Assembly (NCBI GenBank): GCA_030568195.1
Contig: JAJLTO010000014.1
Location: 124,001-188,000, forward strand
Direction of reading: 5' to 3'
Source of the DNA: Dipodascopsis uninucleata var. uninucleata
Lineage: Eukaryota; Ascomycota; Lipomycetes; Lipomycetales; Lipomycetaceae
DNA: 64,000 bases
Within the stretch, counting starts at the first letter, position 1; every line of letters starts with the position of its first letter. The notes under the pieces were generated by a model. The model saw only the letters and a program-made list of their open reading frames with translations, made no database searches and was not told the DNA's origin. Made by a program: the position numbers and the translations under genes. Shown here one piece after another: positions 10,856-20,431 of the stretch.

Positions 10856-11930
10856 ATGATGGCAGCGGCTACACTATCCAGCAACTGGCTAGCTCTACAG
10901 AAAAAAACACAACTGGAGAAAGGCAATGTGAAAAAGCGAAGTAGGATAGAAGAACCAGACCAAAAACAGAGGTCTAGCAAGAAACCGAAGCATTCAGTAC
11001 CAAAAACTGATTCTGAGCTAGTGAAGGAAGTTTTGAAAGAATCTTTCGCGTCAGAAAAGAAAATTTTATCTTCATCAACGATCTCACATGGACTTCTACA
11101 ATGGGCAGAAGAAAATGACATTGCTCTTGATGATTTAGAGAAAGCCTACGGAAAGGACGTTGTACAAGGGACGACGAGGTCAGCGACTGCGCGAATTTTC
11201 GCGGAAATGGATCATCCAAAAACTGGAGGAAGTAAAAAGGTGAAGAGTGTCTGGTCGGAGCGGCCACTCGAAATCGACGAGAGCAAAACTGAGATAGGAA
11301 AATACGTTTCTTTAGATTGTGAATTCGTGGGAGTCGGGCCTGATGGCAAACGATCTGCTCTAGCGAGAGTCTCTATTGTGAACTTTTATGGTGCTGTCGT
11401 CTTGGATGAGTTCGTTTTACCGGAGGAAAGAGTCACAGATTGGCGAACATGGGTCTCTGGTATAAGACCGAGTGACATGAAGAACGGTAAGCAAGAGGAT
11501 ATTATTACTATTATATTGTGAGAAATTTTATCTAATAATCTTTTTAGCCAAATCATTCAAAGAAGTTCAGAATAGTGTCGCAGACATCGTAAATGGTAGA
11601 GTTCTAGTTGGACATGCTCTTGCGAACGATTTGAAGGTCCTCTTAATATCCCATCCCAAAAGGCTCATACGAGATACGTCGAAGCACGCGGAATTTAGAA
11701 AATTAGCTAAAGGACGTGCACCCGCATTGAAAAAATTAGCGAAAGAGATACTGGGTATCGATATACAAGGTGACGAGCATTCGTCTATAGAAGACGCCCG
11801 TGCTTGTATCCTTCTGTTTAGAAAATACAAGGTGGATTTCGAGCGCATCGCTCAATCGAAATCACACCATTCAGCAAAAGTTCGCCAGAGTCAGCCGATG
11901 GCTCAGTCAACTAATAATAAACTGGCGTAA
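10856..11930 (+). CDS. REX4: RNA exonuclease 4 (DEDDh 3'-5' exonuclease)
   Basis: Two exons: 10856-11486 and 11548-11930, with a 61-nt intron (GTAAGC donor, TTTTTAG acceptor). The splice restores the conserved [12 protein letters not shown]. The product is 337 residues. Rex4 acts in the nucleolus on pre-rRNA and affects use of the alternative ITS1 processing sites. The exonuclease core begins at [13 protein letters not shown] (catalytic Asp154 and Glu156), continues with [12 protein letters not shown] (third acidic residue), and ends with the H-x-x-x-x-D part around [12 protein letters not shown]. The N-terminal 100 residues are basic and low in complexity, as usual for nucleolar localisation. 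Two ATGs lie side by side at 10856 and 10859; the second has the better context, so the start is uncertain by one residue. An upstream TTG in the same frame was not used. Confidence 0.93.
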
Positions 11931-12976
11931 AAATATTCGTCATTACACGAAGGTTATATCGGTTTAACGTGCCTTATTAACCATAATTTCTAATAGATGA
12001 GCAGCACTGCTTTTGTCTAATTCCATTGTTGTTCATCAGGGAAGGTTCGCGGATTACATACTAAACTTACTTTTATTACACTCCCATATATCTTATTATT
12101 CTCATCCAATGTCAACTAAGCGTACGTTTTAATTTTGGCTTAAGAGCATCTTTGTATATGTTAGGTCTATATGCATATTTATCTGTTGATCATTATTAGG
12201 CTGACTTTGGAAAATGAATTTTTACATCTAATACTCCAAGCGAATTAAATCTCAACTTGAACTATACTGACGATGACAGACGCTAACTCACAACTCAGAA
12301 GTCTATCAAGATATACTTGACGAAATTATCTCATTATACAATGAATATCAATTATATATTGTTTAGAATTCGGAGCGAAATATACTGTATTTGAATATGA
12401 CGTTGGCGTTATTATACAGAATTTTTGTTATGACATCACGCATTACGGGATTTAGCTGCTGTTGGGAAGCACTCTCGACGAGATTGACCAACCCGCTCGA
12501 TTCATCCACGAACTAGTGTCACAGTTATATATAGAGTTATTGACTCGCAGTTTTATAATAACTCTTGAATTAATTTTAACATGTTTTTGGTTGCTTTGTA
12601 CCTTCTCTCTAATGAGCTTTAGTGTGAAGAGTCTTAAACTTATGGTATTGCTAGAATATGATTACGCTGCTACTTAATCGCTGATGTCGATGCGATAGAT
12701 CAGCAGCACACTTCTATTTTAGTTTTAGTGGTAGGAGCTCTATAGATTCGCCGTTAATATTAACGCCGCTGTTATACGAGAAAATATATTATTATTATTA
12801 TTATTATTACTGTTGTTGTTGTTGTTGTTGTCGTTGTTGTTGTGGTTATTGTTGTTATAGTCCCGTTGATGCCATCGTCACTACCTTTTGTTTTCTCTGC
12901 TTACACTCTTCTTTGTTCGATCAAATTCAGTTAAATAGCATTTTAAAAATAGATCCAAAGTTAGTAGAAGTGCAAT
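11931..12976. other. Intergenic stretch with trinucleotide microsatellite
   Basis: About 1.05 kb upstream of EGT1. A 71-codon frame at 12462-12677 has no recognisable content. The distinctive part is a composite (ATT)n-(GTT)n microsatellite at 12786-12857, about 120 bases before the EGT1 start. No other gene or RNA seen. Confidence 0.6.
12786..12857. repeat. Composite (ATT)n / (GTT)n microsatellite
   Basis: About eight ATT units run straight into about fifteen GTT units with single-base interruptions (TCG, TGG, TTA). It lies in the proximal promoter or 5' leader of EGT1, so length variation here could affect expression. That effect is speculation; the repeat itself is plain in the sequence. 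Confidence 0.9.
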
Positions 12977-15436
12977 ATGCTAGGGCCAGTACACTCTCCG
13001 AAGGAAGACGTGGTGGTAGACTCAAAGAGTGATACTACCCATAAGGAAACTGTGGTTATTGACATTAGATCCTATACCTCACAAAGTCATCATAAGCTAG
13101 AAGGTGAAGAAGAAAACCAGTTATTGAAGAATAAAATCATAAATGGCCTTCAAAGTACACCTGCTTTTATGCCAACATATATATTGTATGACACTAGAGG
13201 GCTACAACTATTTAACACAATAACTCATCTTAAAAGCTATTACCTTACTGAGTGTGAGGCAAATATTCTCAAGCGTCATGCCATAGATCTTGCAAATGCG
13301 ATACAGAGAGATTCTATCATTATTGAACTCGGATGTGGCAGTCTCCTCAAGACACAGTTGATCTTATATGAACTCGAGAGAATTAAGAAACCTGTGACAT
13401 ATTATGCTCTCGACTTGTCAGAAATAGAGCTCAAGAAGGCAATTCAGGGTCTAGATCAGGGACTCAAGTACGTCAAGGTAGTTGGTCTTCTGGGAACATA
13501 TGATGATGGTCGTGTTTGGCTTGCCGAATCTCGGAAGACTATTTCTAGGCAAGTCACCCTTCTCTGGCTAGGGTCATCAATAGGGAACCTCACTCATTCA
13601 GAATCTACTTCATTTATTCGTAAATTCGCCGATGAGACTCTATTACTCAATGATGCGTTTGTCATCGGGTTCGATGGACGAAATGACCCTCACATGATCT
13701 ATAATGCTTATAATGAGAAGGAGGGAATTACCAGAGAATTTATATTAAATGGTCTTCGTCATATTGATAGCATCTTTGGTGGTAAACAGGAAATATTTCG
13801 TCCTGGTGACTGGGATTACGAGGGTAGATATCACGTCGAGGAAGGATATCATGAAGCAAATTACATCGCTACCAAGGGCACAGTAGTTAAATTTGACAAT
13901 GCCCATAAATTTCACTACTCTAAAGGAGACAGGATCAAGATTGAGCAGAGTTGGAAGTACAATCTCGAGCAAATATCTATAATTCTTGACGCAAGTGGAC
14001 TTACACCTATTCAAACTTGGAAAGATGATAGTGGCCGATGCAGTTTGTATGTAGCTTTCAAACCCGCATTTCATTTTCCTCTTGTGAACAATAACATTAT
14101 GGGTGTACCAGGAATCACTGAGTGGTCGAACCTTTGGAAGGCCTGGGATTTGGTATCGGAAACTATGTTGACAAATTCTATGCTGCTCGAACAGCCGATC
14201 GATGTTAGAAATGAGTTCATATTCTATAGGGGTCATATTCCGACTTTCTTGGATATGAAACTTGTCGAAGCAACGCCAGAAATATTTAAGAATATTGAAC
14301 CAAAGGAGTATATTGATATATTTGGTCGGGGAATTGATCCTGATCTAGATGACCCTTCCCAAGTCCATTGGCATTCTAAGAGACCCAACGACTGGCCCCG
14401 TAGCAATGATATCAAATTGTACAAAGACAAAGTGCGTCAACGTGTAGAACACATTTACAAATCATTGACCCGGGCTAAAAAGATTCTCTGGAATGCTGTT
14501 TGTCTTGGGTATGAGCATGAAGCAATGCATTTGGAGACCCTGCTGTATATGCTAGTACAATCAAAAAATACTAATCCTCCTACCACATCATCTTGGTCGA
14601 TCCATCAGCAACTTTATTCTTCTGCTAGTACCTTACAGCCTGATACCGTGATTATTGAAGCAAGAGAGTCGATTAGACTGGGATATGATTTTTCGACAGA
14701 GAGCAATAGTGATGAGATGCTAATTGCGGACTATAAATTTGGCTGGGATAATGAGAGTCCTGCACGAATGGTACCAGGCCACGGTAAGATTGAGGTCGCG
14801 CGACAGTTGATAACCAATAAAGACTATTTAGCATATTTAAATGCTCTCGGAATAACCTCATGTGACCATCCACTTTTTCCAGCGTCTTGGGAAGGATCTG
14901 TTGCAGGTCCAAAGGTCAAGACTGTCTTTGGAAAGGTGGAATTTTCCGAAAATGATGTTGAAGGGCCCGCTACTTGGCCACTGACAACTTCTTATGATCA
15001 CTTTCAGCAATACGCACTTTGGAAAGGTAACGATTGGAGATTACCATCAGAACCTGAGCTAGTTTCTATCTATGAGAGTGCTAACGGCCTTGCCAGTGAT
15101 AATGGCTATAATATTCCCGTTTCGAACACTGGTTTCAAGCACTGGCACCCAAACCCTCTACATCCTGAAATTAAGTTGTCTGGTGTGGGAGGGACGGGTG
15201 TGTTCGAATGGACCGCTACCGTAATGAATGAGCATGAAGGCTTTGTTAAAGAACGACTCTATCCTGAGTATTCTTCAGACTTTTTCGATGGTAAACATAA
15301 TGTCGTCCTCGGAGGTTCATGGGCCACTTTACCAAGATTAGCAGGAAGACGAAGTTTCCGCAACTGGTATCAGAGGGCATATAAATTTGCTTTTATTGGA
15401 GCTAGACTTGTCAGAGATGTCAGAAGCGACGATTAG
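12977..15436 (+). CDS. EGT1: Ergothioneine biosynthesis protein Egt1 (methyltransferase-sulfoxide synthase fusion)
   Basis: An intact, intronless 819-residue frame. Egt1 makes hercynine from histidine (three SAM-dependent methylations) and then joins it to cysteine with oxygen to give hercynylcysteine sulfoxide, the precursor of the thiol antioxidant ergothioneine. The N-terminal half (about 50-370) is the EgtD-like methyltransferase: TPAFMPTYILYDTRG, the SAM-binding loop ELGCGSLLKT at about 116-125, and LWLGSSIGNL near 195. The second half is EgtB-like: the DinB-type iron-binding motif GYEHEAMHLE (about 511-520), then the FGE-sulfatase-like domain with FEWTATVMN (about 745), GGSWATLPR (about 778) and the terminal FAFIGARLVRD. 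The fused layout matches fungal Egt1. Saccharomyces cerevisiae lacks the gene, so its presence helps place the organism. Confidence 0.95.
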   Translation: MLGPVHSPKEDVVVDSKSDTTHKETVVIDIRSYTSQSHHKLEGEEENQLLKNKIINGLQSTPAFMPTYILYDTRGLQLFNTITHLKSYYLTECEANILKRHAIDLANAIQRDSIIIELGCGSLLKTQLILYELERIKKPVTYYALDLSEIELKKAIQGLDQGLKYVKVVGLLGTYDDGRVWLAESRKTISRQVTLLWLGSSIGNLTHSESTSFIRKFADETLLLNDAFVIGFDGRNDPHMIYNAYNEKEGITREFILNGLRHIDSIFGGKQEIFRPGDWDYEGRYHVEEGYHEANYIATKGTVVKFDNAHKFHYSKGDRIKIEQSWKYNLEQISIILDASGLTPIQTWKDDSGRCSLYVAFKPAFHFPLVNNNIMGVPGITEWSNLWKAWDLVSETMLTNSMLLEQPIDVRNEFIFYRGHIPTFLDMKLVEATPEIFKNIEPKEYIDIFGRGIDPDLDDPSQVHWHSKRPNDWPRSNDIKLYKDKVRQRVEHIYKSLTRAKKILWNAVCLGYEHEAMHLETLLYMLVQSKNTNPPTTSSWSIHQQLYSSASTLQPDTVIIEARESIRLGYDFSTESNSDEMLIADYKFGWDNESPARMVPGHGKIEVARQLITNKDYLAYLNALGITSCDHPLFPASWEGSVAGPKVKTVFGKVEFSENDVEGPATWPLTTSYDHFQQYALWKGNDWRLPSEPELVSIYESANGLASDNGYNIPVSNTGFKHWHPNPLHPEIKLSGVGGTGVFEWTATVMNEHEGFVKERLYPEYSSDFFDGKHNVVLGGSWATLPRLAGRRSFRNWYQRAYKFAFIGARLVRDVRSDD

Positions 15437-16368
15437 TTACAAGGTGAATGAATAGCTGCTACGTCTATGATCTTCAGTGTTTATACACTTAATATCACAC
15501 GCTATTCGTCTTTACTTATATAAATAACTATTCTATTAATTGAATTTTTCGTTGTTAAAAGATTTTCTCGTAAATTCTCAAGCACAAGTGCGTAAAAACT
15601 AGAACTAATCAAACTCAATCGTAACAACTATTAAGGACGTTGAAATTTTATATAGTACTATGTGGAATCCCTGGAACTAATTGTATTTTGCATAGAGCAA
15701 CATTAACGACATTTAAAACAATAGAGCTAAGAACTTGTCCGAGGATTATATGAAAATTAAAGAGCTATGTAGGGTACTCTTCAAGTATCATTGACTACAT
15801 ATAATTTGAAATGTCACTAGAAAACTATTTGGACAGGTAAGCCACTTCAGATGTTATTATATTTGTAAATAAAAATAGTTAAATCAATAAGAACTATTAA
15901 AGTGAAAGTGAACTAAAATGATAGAGCATATAGAATCCCGTCCACTAATTGAAAATGACTATATTTTTATTTGAAGATCCTCGGTAGACTGGGTAACTGA
16001 AAACTTATAGACCATCATGCAGAAGAATGATAGAGAAAAGTACCGGGAACTGGATAGATAAGCTAAAATGGGGAATTGGCAAATTAAACCGCAAGGTTTC
16101 AATAGCAGACTTATTATACTTTAGTATAGTAAAGTTGAGAACATGAACGATAACTACTATATGGTACCACGATAACTCAGTATGGCTAAAGCTGAGACCA
16201 TCATGTATAAGACGTAAGTCACAGCGCCGTAGATAACTACCGGAGAAGTAGTGGCAGAGCGCTCAACTATAAATGAGACGGCCGAGAACGTAGTCATAAT
16301 ATTTAAATTTTTTCGTCTGTTATAATAAATATTTTCTACACAACGGTTAACGAAGTTTCATAGACATA
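15437..16368. other. Intergenic stretch, GST promoter at its right end
   Basis: About 930 bases between EGT1 and the glutathione transferase. No frame of note. TATAAATG at 16268-16275, about 100 bases before the GST start, is a plausible TATA element. Nothing else recognised. Confidence 0.55.
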
Positions 16369-17105
16369 ATGGCTCCATTGACTCTTTACTCTCACAAGGT
16401 CGGCCCTAATGGATGGAAGGTTGCTCAGGTTCTTTGTGAGCTCGGTCTCGAATACGAGACCATCTTTAAAGAGTTTGGTGATGGTGAGAACGGAATGAAG
16501 ACTCCAGAGTTCGAGGCTATCAACCCCAATGGTCGTATCCCAGCCTTGGTTGATCACTCAAACAATGTAAGTGCATTCCATATATTCCGACCATGCAATA
16601 ATTAGTCGATTGTTGTTATAGAAAGAATAATATTAATTTTTACAAATATTAGGAATTAACAATCTGGGAATCTGGTGCCATCATTTTGTATTTGGTAAAG
16701 AAGTACGACCCAGAACACAAGCTTTACCCTGCTACTCTCGAGGAGCAGGCTCTCGTTGATACTTGGTTCTTCTACCAAATGACTGGTTTTGGTCCATATC
16801 TCGGACAAGCGGTCTTTTTCAAGGTTTTGGAGGGCAATAAGAACGTTGCTGCCTCTGAGAGATATGTCGCTGAGACTCACCGTATGTTGAAGGTGCTCAC
16901 AAAGCAGCTCACTCGAGAGGGATCTAATGGATGGCTTGTACTGGGAAAACTGACTATCGCTGACTTGTCTTTCCTGCAATGGGTTCGATTTTTGTATAAG
17001 ATTGGCATTGATATCAGTACTGAGTATCCTGCAGTTCACGAGTGGAAGGAGAGTATGCTTAGTAGACCGGGTGTACAGAAGAGTACTGAAGGTGAGGTCT
17101 GGTAA
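16369..17105 (+). CDS. Glutathione S-transferase, Ure2/GTT-like
   Basis: Two exons: 16369-16566 (66 codons) and 16653-17105, with an 86-nt intron (GTAAGT donor, ATTAG acceptor). The product is 216 residues, a typical GST length. The N-terminal thioredoxin-like domain starts PLTLYSHKVGPNGWKVAQVL and contains the cis-proline part NPNGRIPALVDH. The glutathione-binding ELTIWESGAIILYLVKKYD follows directly after the splice. The helical C-terminal domain contains WFFYQMTGFGPYLGQAVFF and the N-capping-box-like GKLTIADLSFLQW. This is the fungal Ure2-like class, whose members detoxify electrophiles and peroxides; Saccharomyces Ure2 itself also restrains nitrogen-regulated GATA factors but carries a Q/N-rich prion domain that is absent here. 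It runs convergently into the Mpv17-like gene, with about 220 bases between stop codons. Confidence 0.93.
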
Positions 17106-17325
17106 GCGGTGATACAGAATAGAATAATTTACAATTTGTCACGATTTCCATTGAAATTAGTTTTATTTAAATGAATGAGTAGCAAATACATGTCCATTAA
17201 CATCATTATTAGTACTTAATATTCATATAACACGTTTTCCTACTTAGCTAATTATTCTCGTATTTGTGTACATTTTTCCCCACAACCCATATATCATAAC
17301 AGGTAACTGTAATTAATTATTAAGA

Positions 17326-18095
17326 CTATTTTGATGATACTAGACTAAGATAAATAGTCCAGAATATACCGACTATAGCTCTTGCCAAGACTCTCTTGTC
17401 GGCGGGAAGGATTAAAACTGAAACCAGGGTGACCAATGGCCAAATTTTTAGAGAAGCTACTTGGATGTTCACTAAATCCTATCATAATAACAAAATTAGA
17501 ATCTAATATATACAATTAGGCTCTAAACAAAAGCCCACTCATTTCAAATACCTTCTCTATTCGGCGTCCAGCACCTTCAAAACTTCCTGTTTGCATTAAG
17601 GTCATATATATAAGGAAGAGACTATTGGAAAAAGTACTATAAATACTCTCAGTTAGGAGGACCTTCAAAATTACATTAGACAGATTCAGCGCCAATGATG
17701 CTTGCTCTATATTTGCTCGAGCTTTTCTGTCATTCTTCTTTTCGTTAGATTTTGATGGTCTAGAATTTGTTTTAGTATTCGTAGGAAATATCCTGTCTAA
17801 ATAGATGTTCCATGTCATAAGCATTGGTGTCTGGATGACTGCCCAGAAGGCGAAAACAGTTATGAGACTGTAGTTTATATCAATCAAAATCTAGTGAACA
17901 GCGTCAGTATAATTAAATAGTTGAAGTAAAGCCAAGAACAGATCAGACCGAGGAAATCCGGTGGCCGGCCACTTAGACCGGTTATTCACTTACATTTCTC
18001 TTACGAGCAATAATGACCTGCCCCAGAAAGTTACCAACACCTTTCAGGAAACCTGACAGCCCAATATTTGTTGCATATACCGTTGCATCAGGCAT
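17326..18095 (-). CDS. Mpv17/PMP22-family membrane protein, three exons
   Basis: I assemble this gene from three minus-strand exons: 18095-17994 (MPDATVYATNIG..., 34 codons), 17890-17552 (113 codons) and 17478-17326 (50 codons plus stop). Introns are 103 nt (GTAAGT donor, TACTGAC branch) and 73 nt (weaker GTATTT donor, CTAAT branch). All junctions are in phase 0. The product is 197 residues. Family signatures are GVGNFLGQVIIARK in exon 1, the W-N-I-Y-L-D-R-I-F-P segment in exon 2, and the C-terminal SLKIWPLVTLVSVLILPADK followed by FWTIYLSL. These match the Mpv17 pattern N-x-K-x-W-P-x-x-Q...FW-x-x-Y-L-S. Such proteins sit in the mitochondrial inner membrane (Mpv17, Sym1) or the peroxisome membrane (PMP22) and act in small-solute permeability. 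Which organelle is not clear. The short third exon is easily missed. Confidence 0.8.
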
Positions 18096-20431
18096 TGTCG
18101 CAGTCTCATAAGGATTAAAGGATTCGATTCATGAAGTTACACAAGGGCAGTTGTGAAATACAAATAGGCATCTTTATAGTTCTGTACAAATTCTGTCCTA
18201 TCTATGAATAAGGCGAGTATTGAGTTGGCCAAGAGAAGAACTTTCTCACGATTGAACTATATATGTCTATATTTTCGGATTTTTAATTATTTTTCATTGT
18301 CACTAGCAAATCAATCATAGAAAATAGAATGGTATAGGTGCGAATCTCATTGGATTTTTTTTATAACTATGGCAGATGTTTTGTGATTTATTGGACAACG
18401 GACATTGCCATAAAATGTACTGACCGCATCTTAGATCAACTATAAATTACATCTCACTACGCTTTGAAGACATATCGCGAAAATGCTTGTCTGTAGAGTG
18501 ATTTTCGAATCGTCTACATGGAAAGAGTTAATTCATGCAAAAAAGCGATATTACGAAAATGTTATATCTCTTTTAATATAGCGTCAGGTACAAAGCACTG
18601 TGCCGGTGCGTTCTCTTTGTGCATTCTCAGATTTACTGATCTAGTCATGCCACAGTGACTTGAAATAAAGCGAAATCATAGTCATTTCTTCATTTCATGC
18701 ATGATTCAGAGCTTAGAGCACCATAATTACTTCTCAGAACCTGTTGGTTTCGTGAAACAGTATCCCCTAGATCTGTGGATGCATGAGAAAGTTTGAGCCT
18801 CACATATTGCGGCTCATATTGTCCTAGAAGGGCGAAAATCTGTCAGCAAATATCCAGGAATTGGGCAAGGTGAGATCATCTGCGTATTCGAACTGTCAAT
18901 GAAATGAAACAGTACATGAAAGATTACTCTGATGTAGTCAGACGAAGCAGCTCTTTTTTTTGTACTGGAAGCCATTGGGTCTGGGTCGGGGTAAGGATTG
19001 AGTTAGAATACTACATCATTGTAGCTACGTCATTGGTGATGAGTCTGGTAAGCGTATGGGGTAAACTGGTCTATTAAAGCCAAATAATGGATATGCTATG
19101 GAATATTACGGATATAAAAAGAAGCAGTTAATATTTCTGACGATTAATGGTAGAATATATTAGTATCCTGTCTTTACCGTGATATGTTTTCAGTCAAAAC
19201 ACGTTACGGGACAGGTCAGCGTTCTACTACTTAGCGAACAAACAGCGCGAAGAGAACTGTAGCAAAAAGGACCGTGCGGCTACGGCGATTGATGATTTTA
19301 TCTTTGTCTCATTTATTTGAATTTATTTTATATTCTATAGCGACCATTTTTTCTCTCAGCAAATAGCTTTTAATACGTATCAAGTAAGTAGTCCATGCTT
19401 CCGACCGAGCATGCCTTGTTTCTGTATCACTTGACGATCACGATTTAGTGCATCTACTTCTAATCGACCTAGTACGGTCGTACTACGATATCTGTGGTAA
19501 GCGAGAATAGCCTTGAATCGCATAGAGTCGAAATTTCCGGCGTTGCCGGGTGGTAAAACCCCGGAGGTAAACAAACCTTGTAGCTGCTAGTTGATTCCGG
19601 AATTAGGTGGGAGTAATGGCCGAAGATTTCCTTCATACACAGTAAAAATAGCTTTCTTTTGTAGCTGGTAGGTAATATTCGTACACGAAAGTTGGAATCT
19701 TATTTTGGTTTCTTTAGTGCATCCCAGCATCTCGCAAATCTGTGTCGTCTATTAGCTTATCTTAGTTGTGGATAGGGTTGCGACAGAATATTTTATCATT
19801 GGCACCAAATTAGTGCGATTAAATTTGGAACTAATATTCTAAATGATTAACTGAGAGCTGAGATCTTTATTAGACAAGCGCCTGTTAATTCAATGGACTG
19901 GATTAAGAGTGATGTTCTGGTGATCAACTTTTGCTCTTTAGTATCAAAAAATTGAAAAACTCCGGCAAATTGAACGATTTAAGTTCTGCATCTCGGTGAT
20001 ACTGGAAGTCTTGCGTATTTTGTACCCAGATCATAATTTTCTGCTCTACACCGGTTTTCTCTACTTTTGTCTGCGAACTGCGATTTTATAGAAGGCGTTA
20101 ACCGAAACATTTGATACTACTCGTAAAGTTCTGAGGCACATATACATGATATTACGACTTTTGGTATTCATGATCCTTTTCCCATTTCTATTAGGTGACA
20201 AAGGAAATTGCCGTTGATCTTGAAAATACAGACGAAACTCCTAAAGGTGTCCAACCGATGATCACAAGTGCTCCATCCCGACAAGATCATACTGAGCCTG
20301 TACTCGATCGATTTTTCAATATAATTCGAAGTCTCACTAGCATACTAATGTTTATAATCTAAGTCCAAGTGATAACATTCGAATCGCCGCAGTCTAAATA
20401 TATACCAGAGTGTTATTAGGTGTGGGAAAGA
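18096..20431. other. Long intergenic stretch upstream of FMP27
   Basis: About 2.3 kb between divergent genes. No supported gene. A 55-codon open stretch at about 20195-20361 is preceded by an intron-like TTCTATTAG and ends in a hydrophobic tail, so it could be an exon or a 5'-leader segment. A second intron-like end (TTATTAG) lies at 20413-20419 just before the FMP27 start. A box-C-like GTGATGA near 19036 and a CTGA near 19137 are compatible with a C/D snoRNA, but no terminal stem is visible. No tRNA-like A/B box pair found. Confidence 0.45.

Noticed and set aside
19034-19141. Possible C/D-box snoRNA (GTGATGA ... CTGA about 100 bases apart)
   Set aside because: No terminal stem, no convincing internal C'/D' boxes and no guide match that I can check by eye.
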